A stretch of 64,000 bases of DNA, taken from the NCBI RefSeq assembly GCF_026262505.1, contig NC_067205.1, positions 1,798,001-1,862,000 of the forward strand. The letters run 5' to 3'. The stretch is from Trichomonas vaginalis G3. Taxonomy: Eukaryota > Parabasalia > Trichomonadida > Trichomonadidae. The translations under genes were made by a program, and so were the position numbers. Below the pieces are notes generated by a model. That model saw only the letters and a program-made list of their open reading frames with translations. It was not told the DNA's origin and ran no database searches. Of the stretch, positions 20,002 to 28,825 are shown in pieces. The number at the start of each line of letters is the position of its first letter. The stretch's first letter is position 1.

Positions 20002-20050
20002 TACATACAAAATAAAAAAAATATTTTATAAAAAACTAACTTTATTTTTT
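20002..20050 (-). promoter_or_regulatory. Shared promoter-like motif, T5orf172 gene
   Basis: Minus-strand AAAATAAAGTTAGTTTTTTA, an A/T run, then TTTTGTATGTAAGAACAG before ATG. Near-identical to the leaders of the flanking leftward genes although the DNA upstream of each differs. Confidence 0.6.
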
Positions 20051-20059
20051 CTGTCTTAA

Positions 20060-20510
20060 GGAAATTCATGATTTTCATAGAGTTTTGTCGACTACGTTTT
20101 CTTACGTACTCGCTGTTCTTCACGATTTTCATAGAGTTTTGGCGACTACGTTTTCTTACGTACTCGCTGTTCTTCATGATTTTCATGAGTTTTGGCGACT
20201 ACGTTTTCTTACGTACTCGCTGTTCTTCATGATTTTCATAGAGTTTTGGCGACTACGTTTTCTTACGTACTCGCTGTTCTTCACTGATTTTCATAGAGTT
20301 TTGGCGACCCCGAAGGAAGTCGGTCTCGCTGTTCTTCACTGATTTTCATGAGTTTTATGCAAGACCGAAAAAAAACGGTCTAGAGAATTTTCATGATTTT
20401 CATAGAGTTTTGGCGACTACGTTTTCTTACGTACTCGCAATTTTTTACGATTTTCATACGGAATCTCTTCTCTCGGTTTTCCTCGGGAAGCAATCTTATG
20501 CCATTTTACT
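20060..20510. repeat. 54-bp tandem array with hairpins
   Basis: About eight units of GATTTTCATAGAGTTTTGGC plus GACTACGTTTTCTTACGTACTCGCTGTTCTTCA. The core GCGA-C-TACG...CGTA-C-TCGC can fold. In variant units the core changes on both arms (CCGA/TCGG near 20308; AGACCG/CGGTCT near 20365). The last unit resembles coding DNA of the KilA-N gene at about 19024-19075. Confidence 0.8.
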
Positions 20511-20529
20511 CAGATTTTTGTTGCTGAAT

Positions 20530-20590
20530 TCAATAAAAATATATTTTAGGGTAGAAGGTTAGATCTAACCTGTTTTCTACCCTCTTTTCT
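20530..20590. repeat. AGATCT palindrome repeat unit
   Basis: AGGGTAGAAGGTTAGATCTAACCTGTTTTCTACCCTCTTTTCTACCCC. The core GGTTAGATCTAACC is a perfect palindrome. An inverted relative at 21601-21665 stands on the other side of the gene at 20603-21541. Confidence 0.75.
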
Positions 20591-20602
20591 ACCCCAGTTA
20601 TT

Positions 20603-21541
20603 TTATAAGCGTTTCACATGGTAAACGTTATGAATTCGTGAGACTCTAAACAGTTTTGTAGCTTCTATTTCTTCGCTGAGGATATCGAATGTTTTAACTA
20701 TGCCGAAAGTCTCTTTATATTTCTTCTTGACGTCAGATAGAAGGAAATCGTCAGCAGTTGGATAGTTTTTGTTCAGAAATGCTAACATGTCCATTTTATC
20801 TTCTGCTGGTTTTTCTGCTTCTTTCTTTAAGTCTGCATAGTCGTTTCTCATACGTTCTATCTCTTTGACGGAGTAGTTATATTTCCTAATTGCTGCTTTA
20901 CATTTAGAACATTGCGGGTTCATTTTTGCGTTATATTCTGAAACCTTACCTGCTAGAACAACCAAGGCGTCAATGGTTTTCTTTAAATCTGAAGCAGTTG
21001 GTTTTATTTGTTCATTCCATACCTTACCTCTTCTATCTTTATCTCTTATCTGCCATACACATTCAGCAACTAACGAAACAAAGTTGTCGTAGGTCTTAAA
21101 CTCCCCAGATTTATATATGTCAGAAACATTTTTATATACCATGTCGCAATCTTTGTCCATAACCTTATGGTTGCAATGAAATCCTAGAAACTCATAGTTT
21201 ACCTTTCGTATGAACTTCTTTATTTCTACTGAGTCAGTTGCTTTGACTTCTATTTCATCGAATTCAGGAATAGTGAGTTTTTGTTGTTGGATTTCAGGCA
21301 ATTTAGGCAAATGGTCAATAATGTCCTGCATTTCATAAAGATACTGTTCATTTTCTTCATCTTTCGCACTACAGTCTAAATTATTTGTTAAAAGTTCTTG
21401 CTTTATCTTCTGGATTTTTGTTTCAAAAGTATATGAAGAAGGAATGAAGTTTTTCATCTCTACTAACATAGATGTTGGATTCATAACTAACGAGTTTGGT
21501 GCTGTTGTTGTTTGAATTGTTGTTGTGCCGATTGTTGACAT
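20603..21541 (-). CDS. orf312, unknown (CxxC-containing, helical)
   Basis: 312 residues, intact. A Thr-rich N-terminus is followed by a mostly helical body with cysteine/histidine pairs (FHCNHKVMDKDC and PQCSKCKAAIRKYN) that could bind one metal. The C-terminal 65 residues form a separate domain after an acidic linker (MDMLAFLNKNYPTADDFLLSD...RVSRIHNVYHVKRL). It is flanked on both sides by AGATCT palindromes. It shares the promoter motif of the two KilA/T5orf172 genes, so it is probably expressed with them. Function not recognised. Confidence 0.7.
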   Translation of the reverse strand: MSTIGTTTIQTTTAPNSLVMNPTSMLVEMKNFIPSSYTFETKIQKIKQELLTNNLDCSAKDEENEQYLYEMQDIIDHLPKLPEIQQQKLTIPEFDEIEVKATDSVEIKKFIRKVNYEFLGFHCNHKVMDKDCDMVYKNVSDIYKSGEFKTYDNFVSLVAECVWQIRDKDRRGKVWNEQIKPTASDLKKTIDALVVLAGKVSEYNAKMNPQCSKCKAAIRKYNYSVKEIERMRNDYADLKKEAEKPAEDKMDMLAFLNKNYPTADDFLLSDVKKKYKETFGIVKTFDILSEEIEATKLFRVSRIHNVYHVKRL

Positions 21542-21551
21542 TTTATTTTTT

Positions 21552-21597
21552 TATACAAAATAAAAAAATAAAAAAAATAAAACTAACTTTATTTTTT
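21552..21597 (-). promoter_or_regulatory. Shared promoter-like motif, orf312
   Basis: Minus-strand AAAATAAAGTTAGTTTTATT, an A/T run, then TTTTGTATAAAAAAATAAA before ATG. This is the third member of the leader family at 19300-19346 and 20002-20050. Confidence 0.6.
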
Positions 21598-21600
21598 ATT

Positions 21601-22235
21601 TCGGGAAAATTCATGAAAATTCAAGAGGGTAGAAAAGAGGGTAGATCTAACCTTCTACCCTAAACATTATTTTTGGGTCCTTTACACTCATTTACGAAAA
21701 AGTCTTGACAAAACATTTACGAAGAAGTCTTGACAAAACATTTACGAAGAAGTCTTGACAAAACATTTACGCTCATTACGAAGAAGTCTTGACAAAACAT
21801 TTACGAAGAAGTCTTGACAAAACATTTACGAAGAAGTCTTGACAAAACATTTACGATGAAATCATGACAAAACATTTACGCTCATTACGATGAAGAAGTC
21901 TTGACAAAACATTTACGAAGAAGTCTTGACAAAACATTTACGAAGAAGTCTTGACAAAACATTTACGAAGAAGTCTTCACAAAACATTTACGCTCATTAC
22001 GAAGAAGTCTTGACAAAACATTTACGAAGAAATCTTGACAAAACATTTACGATGAAATCATGACAAAACATTTACGCTCATTACGATGAAGAAGTCTTGA
22101 CAAAGCATTTACGAAGAAGTTTTGACAAAACATTTACGAAGAAGTCTTGACAAAACATTTACGAAGAAATCTTGACAAAACATTTACGAAGAAGTCTTGA
22201 CAAAACATTTACGAAGAAGTCATGAGTTTTCTACG
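21601..22235. repeat. AGATCT palindrome plus 25-bp tandem array
   Basis: AAGAGGGTAGAAAAGAGGG-TAGATCTAACCTTCTACCC at 21620-21663 is followed by about 19 head-to-tail copies of TTTACGAAGAAGTCTTGACA-AAACA. Every fourth to seventh unit is extended by GCTCATTAC, and some units read GATGAAATCATG, giving a higher-order pattern. The same unit is scattered in the subterminal DNA at both element ends. There are no spacers and no coding potential. Confidence 0.9.
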
Positions 22236-22272
22236 ATGTTAGAAAAAATGTTATTTTCTAATATCTTCACAT

Positions 22273-23133
22273 TCAATACTTTTTCAGCACTTTTCCGTAG
22301 TTATATATGAAAGACAATTCGAGATAAAAGTCATAGTACAATGGAATAATATGTTGCACACCATTTGTTGTGAACCAAACTTGAAAGTCAGAGAAACTGT
22401 TACTAGGTGGTTCGTAGAATTTAGAAGCAAAGTCATAAAAGTCCTTACCAATACATAGAAAACTATTGTTGCTTGAACTGAAACTTGCATGACACATAAC
22501 ATTTTGAGGGTCAAACACGTTTCTATAAACTGTCAAATCTGCTGGTGGAAGTATAAATTTAAATGGACCATCTGGTGGTAATGGTTCGTTCTGGTTTAGT
22601 AACCGAAGAAATTGTGCCCAAGAACGTTTGTCTACTTCCCAAAATAAAAACTCTGTATCTCTTGGAGGGTTAATTTCAATCTTTTGAAATGAAACGGTGG
22701 AGTTCATCTTGTCATATTCTAGTTTCAGATAGTATGTTCCATTTAGTAAAGAGTCGTATTTTTCTTGAAATTCCCAATAATATTTGTTCATTTGAGTTTG
22801 AAAGTCATTTAGAGTTTTCTCAAGACTTTCGTCTGAACGAACTGTAAAGATCCTCATTTCGTCAAATTTGTCTATTAGACCACCAGAACCTTTATACTGC
22901 CCATGAAAATATACTGCGAACATAAATGCGTTAGTTCTATTTGAAAACAAAACTCTTCTAAATCCTATTGCCTTTGCATCTGAAGGACTTTGAAGCCAAC
23001 GAATTGGATAGTCAAACCTGTATACTCGGGATGAAATTTCTTCATCTGATATTGTCCTACCAGCATTTGTAAAGATATAGTCTAACGGTTTTGTATCTGC
23101 TACTTTTGTTCTTTGTTTTTCAACCTGAAGCAT
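22273..23133 (-). CDS. orf286, unknown; paralogue of the 27975-28820 gene
   Basis: 286 residues, intact, starting MLQVEKQRTKV. Aromatic-rich, beta-type composition, with RFDYPIRWLQSPSDAKAIGFRR near the front and FSDFQVWFTTNGVQHIIPLYYDFYLELSFIYNY near the end. The gene at 27975-28820 has the same segments in the same order. A duplicated structural protein (spike or minor capsid) is plausible given nearby fibre and penton-type genes. No family is recognised. Confidence 0.7.
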   Translation of the reverse strand: MLQVEKQRTKVADTKPLDYIFTNAGRTISDEEISSRVYRFDYPIRWLQSPSDAKAIGFRRVLFSNRTNAFMFAVYFHGQYKGSGGLIDKFDEMRIFTVRSDESLEKTLNDFQTQMNKYYWEFQEKYDSLLNGTYYLKLEYDKMNSTVSFQKIEINPPRDTEFLFWEVDKRSWAQFLRLLNQNEPLPPDGPFKFILPPADLTVYRNVFDPQNVMCHASFSSSNNSFLCIGKDFYDFASKFYEPPSNSFSDFQVWFTTNGVQHIIPLYYDFYLELSFIYNYGKVLKKY

Positions 23134-23158
23134 TTAATATATGTAAAAATATATTGTT

Positions 23159-23743
23159 TTAAAATGGTATGCCATATAGCTTCTTGAATTTGTTAAGAAG
23201 TATTTGAACGTTTTTTCCATCTGTATCTCTAGTGTTTACATAAGCATAGCCCGCCTTAGTAAAATATACTTGTAATTTCCTATAGTTTACGCCGGTATAA
23301 AAGTAGAAAGAGTCTTGTTCTTCGCTATAGTAGTAAAACTCAAACGTATGCTTGCCATAGTCTGTAATTTCAATTGTTTCATCTTCTAGTTCGTCGACAA
23401 ATTCGAATACAATATCTCCAAATTTGCCTTTGTTCTTATTGTTTTCAGAACGAGTGACCCAACGTAAGTTTTCAAGTCTATTGTCGTTTCTTATACGGTT
23501 TATATGGTCTACAAAAGGTAAATTGTTAGGATTCAGTATAAAATGAGTTGCAATGACAACATGTTTAAGATAGTGTTTTCCACCCATCTTCATAACAGCA
23601 TATCCGTTATTTCGCTCCCATTCGCTTAAAACTCTTTTTGTCTTTTTGTTTCTGACTTCAAATGACTCACAACAGTGAATTTCATATTTCTCATCTAACA
23701 AACAAGTTTCCCAACGGTCTTCTCCAACAAACTCAGCGTACAT
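23159..23743 (-). CDS. HNH endonuclease, homing/NUMOD4 type
   Basis: 195 residues from ATG 23743 (MYAEFVGEDRWETC). The front matches NUMOD4 (EDRWETCLLDEKYEI...NNGYAVMKMGGKHYLKHVVIATHFI). The nuclease core VDHINRIRNDNRLENLRWVTRSENNKNK carries the HNH signature with the asparagines of this class. The last 80 residues are a different beta-rich domain (EEQDSFYFYTGVNYRKLQVYF) that may aid DNA recognition. Such free-standing nucleases are common in phages and large viruses as selfish or genome-competition genes. It shows no frameshift. Confidence 0.88.
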   Translation of the reverse strand: MYAEFVGEDRWETCLLDEKYEIHCCESFEVRNKKTKRVLSEWERNNGYAVMKMGGKHYLKHVVIATHFILNPNNLPFVDHINRIRNDNRLENLRWVTRSENNKNKGKFGDIVFEFVDELEDETIEITDYGKHTFEFYYYSEEQDSFYFYTGVNYRKLQVYFTKAGYAYVNTRDTDGKNVQILLNKFKKLYGIPF

Positions 23744-23784
23744 TTCAAATAAAATAAAAAATGTCACTTTTTAAAAATAAATTT

Positions 23785-24036
23785 TTACTTCATGCAATGC
23801 TCACTAACATCGAAAGGCATGTCCATAAGACGTTCTTCTTCTAACCTCTCTAGTCTGTTTGGATAATTTGCACGTGCTGTTTCCAAATCCATTTCGTAGC
23901 GAAGACCAGCCAGTTTGTCATAGACTTTTATGGGTCTTCCCTTCCTATATTTAAAATTCTTCGAAACTCTCCAACCATATCTTTGCAACTCTGCTTTTAT
24001 TCTAGCAGATTTTCTATCCATTCTATATGGGGGCAT
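23785..24036 (-). CDS. orf83, small basic protein, unknown
   Basis: 83 residues, very basic N-terminal half (MPPYRMDRKSARIKAELQRYGWRVSKNFKYRKGRP...) and acidic C-terminal half. Its leader TTTTTTTATTTTTATAAAAATG is nearly the same as that of the helicase gene. Possibly a core or nucleoid protein; not recognised. Confidence 0.65.
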   Translation of the reverse strand: MPPYRMDRKSARIKAELQRYGWRVSKNFKYRKGRPIKVYDKLAGLRYEMDLETARANYPNRLERLEEERLMDMPFDVSEHCMK

Positions 24037-24066
24037 TTTTATAAAAATAAAAAAATATTTTTTTCT

Positions 24067-24651
24067 TTACTTAACATAACCGCCTGCTGCCATAAGTCTT
24101 TGACGCCAACCCATACCAGCTAATGAAGGTTGACTTGGTTTAGTTTGGAAACTAAACTTTGGTTTTGGTTTATCTTCAGTTTTTGGTTTTTCTTCTTCTA
24201 TCGGTTTTTCGTCACTTTTCGGTTCCTTTGACTTTACCTCACCTGCAGGAACAGTTGTGTCGTCAACATCTTCATAAATATCATATGCCATTTGTTTTTG
24301 TTTTCCTTTCAACTTTTTGTGTTTGTTGTAAAGTTTAGAATATTTCGACTCTAAGTCAATGAGATGTTCTATAATGAACTGTTGGTCAGTGAAGTAAACT
24401 TTTCCATCTGTTGTCTCGAAAGCTCCTTCAGACTTCAATATTTTATTTGTGAGAGTCTGTTTCTTTTTTGAGATACTAGCCGTTCCATTTCTATGAAAAG
24501 TGACTTTATAGTTAGGGTTTGTATTTCCAGACCTGGCACTTTCTATTATTGAATTTTTCTCTTCATCTGTAAGTTCTTTGACAGGTTTTGACAATGGTTC
24601 TGAACTTTTTGTTTGTGGTGTCAAATCTACCGTTTCAACTTCTTCGGTCAT
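24067..24651 (-). CDS. orf194, unknown acidic/basic linker protein
   Basis: 194 residues. A central segment VTFHRNGTASISKKKQTLTNKIL precedes a coiled coil (LESKYSKLYNKHKKLKGKQKQ). A Lys/Glu/Pro spacer follows, and then the short end GMGWRQRLMAAGGYVK. The last 16 residues are detached from the rest by a flexible linker, as in virus proteins that dock a tail peptide on a partner. It follows the leader TTTTTTACTGAGATGAA, shared with the next gene upstream. Function unknown. Confidence 0.65.
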   Translation of the reverse strand: MTEEVETVDLTPQTKSSEPLSKPVKELTDEEKNSIIESARSGNTNPNYKVTFHRNGTASISKKKQTLTNKILKSEGAFETTDGKVYFTDQQFIIEHLIDLESKYSKLYNKHKKLKGKQKQMAYDIYEDVDDTTVPAGEVKSKEPKSDEKPIEEEKPKTEDKPKPKFSFQTKPSQPSLAGMGWRQRLMAAGGYVK

Positions 24652-24670
24652 TTCATCTCAGTAAAAAATT

Positions 24671-24823
24671 TTAGTTTGGTTTGTTTTCAACTGGTTGTTT
24701 AGGTTTTTTAAGTCGGTCTAAAACTTCCTGAGGTATAGGAAGAACTTGACAAACACGTTGTGTAACTGCTGGAAGTCGACAAATCCATCTTGAACCCATT
24801 TGTCTCAATGCTGTATTGTTCAT
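24671..24823 (-). CDS. Small basic 50-residue protein, unknown
   Basis: ATG at 24823 opens a frame to TAA at 24671-24673: MNNTALRQMGSRWICRLPAV..., ending in Lys/Pro (KKPKQPVENKPN). A second ATG at 24827 in another frame is less protein-like. It is included because the same TTTTTTACTGAGATGA leader precedes it and orf194. It fills the only gap between orf194 and the next gene. Confidence 0.5.
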   Translation of the reverse strand: MNNTALRQMGSRWICRLPAVTQRVCQVLPIPQEVLDRLKKPKQPVENKPN

Positions 24824-24841
24824 TCATCTCAGTAAAAAACT

Positions 24842-25239
24842 TTACATTCCCCACGTTTGAGGCGGTTGAGGTTGGTTATTGTTTACCCATTGTTGTGCAT
24901 GGTTATATCCTCTGTTAAAGAATCTTTCACCTTGGTCCATATAGTGTCCTGCTTGGTTATAGTAGTCATTTGCTTTGTTATAATAGTTTCCTGCTTGTCT
25001 TCCTACATTGTCCATCCATCCTTGAACTTTTCCTCTTGTTTCAGGATTTGGAATAAGATTTGTTGCATCTCGTGCTACATCCCAACTTTCTGTACAGTTT
25101 TATAATAGGTTGTGCTTTCTCTTTAAGTATACCTAATGTACTCAAAATCTTCCTTCCAACTCCAAATACACCTCTGCTATTGTTCCCACTGCGGGCAAAA
25201 ATCTGGATGCAACTCCTGCTAATGCCCAAATAAACCCAT
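24842..25239 (-). CDS. Amphipathic N-terminus/Asn-Gln-Tyr-rich minor capsid candidate (frameshifted)
   Basis: Start ATG 25239. The first residues (MGLFG...) form a Gly/Ala-rich hydrophobic-amphipathic stretch, followed by GIFGVGRKILSTLGILKEKA. The rest is rich in Asn, Tyr and Gln with repeated YYNKANDYYNQAGHYMDQGE. Frame shifts near 25215 and 25090 break it. The layout of an amphipathic start plus a flexible tail recalls membrane-active minor capsid proteins such as the adenovirus VI class. That is analogy, not homology. Confidence 0.5.
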
Positions 25240-25256
25240 TTCTTATGGGTTAAAAA

Positions 25257-26404
25257 ATGACGAATCCAAAACAAGGACCCCTATGTTTCTAAAGCGACAA
25301 AGAAAGCACTCATGATAAAAATCTTTAGTTCAACACCAAATGCTTGGTTTATGGATATCTTGGAAAACATTCCGAGGTATAGAGAAGATGGACCACCATA
25401 CTGGCTAATATTTGTTGGTCAAAACAACAAGATACTGTGAAGCCATACCATTACAGTCCAAAGCTATTTTAGATATCTTAGCAGCTTTGACAATATTCGT
25501 TGACAAATACCATCCAACAAAACTGACATCTGACTGTGAAAGTTCTTTCAAATCAGATGATGTAAAAAACTATCTGCGTTCAAAAAATGTAAACCAATAT
25601 TTCATTGTCGACCAAAACCATTCTGCTCTTGGTGTCATTGACGGTTGTATAAAAATGTTAAGAGACTTAAACCAACCACAAGGTGTGAAGCAAATGAAAT
25701 GTCATATGACGACAAGTATAGACACTTCTCCATGGCAAAGATGAGACAAGTTTTTAAATATTTACAATAGCCGTAAACAAAAAGGTTTGGGAAACCACTC
25801 CCCCGAAGAAATGAAAAACAACCCTGACTTAGAGAAAGACTATATATTTAATAATTTAGTCAAAGAGACAAACAAGAAAGAATGCCGGGCTTCAAACTTC
25901 AGAAAGGTGACAAAGTAAAAATAGAAATACCTAAACGCGAACCCATATGAAAATACTATTGACTATGACAACAATGGGAACCCGACAGGTACTCACATTC
26001 GTGTTCGTAAAAATAGAAGAAAGTATACAAGAGAATATTATGAAGTTTTAGGCAAACATGGCAAAATGTACACACTGCAAGCAGAAGATAAAGACTACTA
26101 TGTCAGACCTCGTTTCAAACTTGTCAAAGTTCAAGGTGGTATACTTTCAAAGACAGTTCCTAACAAATATAAGACAACTCCTGACGAATATGCTAAAGAA
26201 GTGAAAATGACGACTAAGCAATTCTATACCATGCGTAAACTGTCATGTAAGGTGGCATGTATTCTTTACTTTGTCCCGTTGTTTGCGTATATCCCGAAAC
26301 GCGATGTGTATGGTTTCCATCTCCTGAGTGTCACCCCAGAAACAATTTATAGCAAACTGAACGTCGTCTTTAACATCATATCCTTTACCTTTTTTCATTG
26401 CTGA
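25257..26404 (+). CDS. Retroviral-type (rve/DDE) integrase of Maverick class (frameshifted)
   Basis: Catalytic-core segments in order: STPNAWFMDIL (first Asp), WLIFVG, RYCEAIPLQSK, LTSDCESSF (second Asp), then 35 residues to HSALGVIDG, where Asp stands at the usual Glu position. A C-terminal part with YYEVLGKHGKMYTLQAEDK resembles the SH3/chromo-like DNA-binding domain of these integrases. Pieces are 25275-25436, 25412-25744, 25750-25915 and 25960-26404, separated by at least three shifts. The 3' end overlaps the convergent fibre gene, so the true stop may be near 26205. It would cut and join the terminal repeats into host DNA. Confidence 0.85.
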
Positions 26405-27956
26405 CCAATTCCCCAAAATTTATGCTTATGCCAACCTGCTTTGAGATGTACTTAAATCTAATGTAGTGACTGTGCGCAGGTAAATTTCACCTGAAATCGT
26501 TTTTACTTCCTCCTGTTTTCCTTTGAAGAGTTTGCACAATACAAAAACCTGTCAACTATTTGTTCCCATGCACCAACACCAAACATTACTTGAGGACCTC
26601 TTGCTTCCATAGATGTATAAAATAGAACCTACTGGGTTCATTAAATCAAACATATGAGATAATATAGGATTGTCTCTTTTGAACTTAAAATATAGTGTAA
26701 CTATTTCTGGTTTCTTTTCTGGTTTGTGTCAGAATATTTTTTATAATATAATCTTATGTTTTCGGGGTAGGTAAAATCTTGACTATAATATTTATTTTTG
26801 TCATCTATATATAATAATATACTATTCTCGTTTTTTCTATTGCATTATATCTTTTATATCTATAATATTCTAAATATAATGTTTGCTTTTTTGGGTCTAC
26901 ACGTGCGTCAACACCATAGTCATAATAATATGGTGCTGGAGCTGGTTAGGTAATGTCATATCTGCCATTTCATAAACTCTTAAATATTTCTTTTGTTCGT
27001 CTCCATATAAGTTTAAGTAACAGTTGTTTGTCTAATGGAACTTTAACTTGTGTACCATTATTCTTTATATAGCTTACATACATTTCATTGTTATTTTTCG
27101 GAATGAGTTTATACCGTATACCATTTTTTTTAAGGACTGTACAAACTCCCATCTAAAAATATTTGTTTTCTTCATTGACAGAAAAGTCACCAACAATAGT
27201 TTCAATATTTTTTGTTGTTCCTATCAAACTTTGGTATATTTCATTGACATATGTTTTATCTGCTTTCTTTTCAAGGCTAACGTTTAAGTCTGTTATTTCA
27301 GAAGATGTATGTGTATGTCCAAACGGCACTTTTCCTGTTTAAGGTTTCTTGTAAGTTTGTAATATCAGATATAGAATGTGTATGTCCAACGCACTTTTCC
27401 TGTTTAAGGTTTCTTGTAAGTTTGTAATATTTGCAATGGTATGTGTATGTCCAACGGCACTTTTACTGTTTAAGGTTTCTTGTAAGTCTGTTATTTCAGA
27501 TATAGAATGTGTATGAGTCTTTTTTAGAATATTCGTTTTCAGCTCTTGTCACTTCACTTGACATTTTATTGTCAACATATGTTTTGTCTGCTAGTTCAGG
27601 ATGAGTATGTTCTTTTGTTGCATAAGCATTGTTAGCTTTTCTTCTTCTTTTGCTATTGCATCGTCTACATATTCTTTGTCAGCTTTGTTGTCAACATCTG
27701 CTTTCAAAAGAAGTTCATTTATAGGTTTCTCGTTTAAAGTTCCCTTTGTTGGATTTATACAGACAGTATGGTTCTTATTGTCTTGAAACAGAAACTCATC
27801 TGTCATTGGTTTAATGTCAGTTTTTAAGTTTCCTTCTTTCAATGACTCAGATATCTTAGAATAGTTTGAAAAGTTTGTTGTGTTCTTATTTAGAGCTTGC
27901 ATAATGAGTTGTCGGTTGTGTTGTATTTCTCTCATAGACGCTGTTTCATTTGACAT
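26214..27956 (-). CDS. Phage-type tail fibre protein (frameshifted)
   Basis: Start ATG 27956 (MSNETASMREIQHNRQ). Linker motifs NKADKEYVDDAIA and ADKTYVDNKM are typical of phage fibres. Three to four tandem repeats of about 22 residues with SAVGHTHTIANITNLQETLN follow (27300-27520). The C-terminal head has MNPVGSILYTS, WEQIVDRFLYC, NLPAHSHYI, GNHTHRVSGYT and PPYMTVYAWYRIA before the TAG at 26214. These are the hallmarks of phage short-tail-fibre/collar-type receptor-binding ends. Many one-base shifts split it across all three minus frames (27591-27956 and 26970-27152 are open). Expected length about 580 residues. It probably binds the trichomonad surface. Confidence 0.85.
27295..27520 (-). repeat. 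66-bp fibre shaft repeats
   Basis: Three to four tandem copies of TTAAGGTTTCTTGTAAGTTT plus GTATGTGTATGTCCAACGGC on the plus strand. Each encodes one GHTHTI...LQETLN unit of the fibre. Copies differ by single-base indels. Confidence 0.8.
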
Positions 27957-27974
27957 TTTTATTCTAGATAAAAT

Positions 27975-28820
27975 ATGCTTCAATAGAAAAAGAAAATTCA
28001 AGAGTTGCTACAACTAAACCATTAGATGAACTTTTTACTAATGTCGGTCAAAAGTTTGAGACAGAGACCGTAAAGCATGAAGGCTATCGTTTTGACTACC
28101 CATTAAGATGGCTAAGAGACCCATCTGTCACAAAAGCTATTGGCTTTCGTAGAATGAAGTTTGTGTCTGTAGAAGATAAAAGTTTTCCATTTATTGTAAG
28201 GTTTCATATAGATTATATATCTGAAGGGAAACGAAAAATGTGGGAAGAAATTGAGCTAATACAAGTTGACCTTTCATCTTCTCTACAGACTGCGTTAAAA
28301 AATATAGAAGATAAAATAAATTCATGTTATGCAAAATATGCTGATGAATATGCAAATACCGAGAGCACACTTTATGTGAGAATTGTATATGACAAACAAA
28401 ATTCACAAGTGTCATTTCAAATCTACGAAGACAATCCAAAGAAAGACGAACAAATATATACAGAATTCACTGCAATGTCATGGTATTATTTGCAAAGAAT
28501 GTTAAATCAGAAAGTCGAACTTCTTTAGCAATATTTACAGTCGATATGCAAGAGATGAACCATATTTATTTAAAGATGTTTTCGACCCAGCTGCTATTAT
28601 TGTTCATGCTTCATTTTCTGGCGCCCAAAACTCTTTCTTATGCTTGGCAAATGACTTTTACGAAAAACCTACAAAGTTATACGAACCACCAAGTGGAAGT
28701 ATTTCAGACTTTCAAGTATGGTTTACTACAGATGGAAGAAAAAGAATAATTCCATTATACCATGCGTTTTACTTAGAACTTAGTTTCATATACAACTACT
28801 ATCGAACGGTAAAAATATAA
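27975..28820 (+). CDS. orf281, paralogue of orf286 (frameshifted)
   Basis: ATG 27975 is followed by a stop after three codons because of a missing base. The body is open from about 28000. Segments YRFDYPLRWLRDPSVTKAIGFRR, then FDPAAIIVHASFSG and SISDFQVWFTTDGRKRIIPLYHAFYLELSFIYNY parallel orf286 at 22273-23133. A further break lies near 28525. It is divergent from the fibre gene with 18 bases between the start codons, so the two may share a promoter. Likely structural; family unknown. Confidence 0.65.
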
Positions 28821-28825
28821 TTTTT

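Noticed and set aside
20001-20342. Short frames on both strands through the tandem array
   Set aside because: They are translations of the 54-bp repeats (multiple of three) and not a gene.
21690-22235. CRISPR-like array
   Set aside because: Units are head to tail with no unique spacers, no cas genes, and the genome is eukaryotic.
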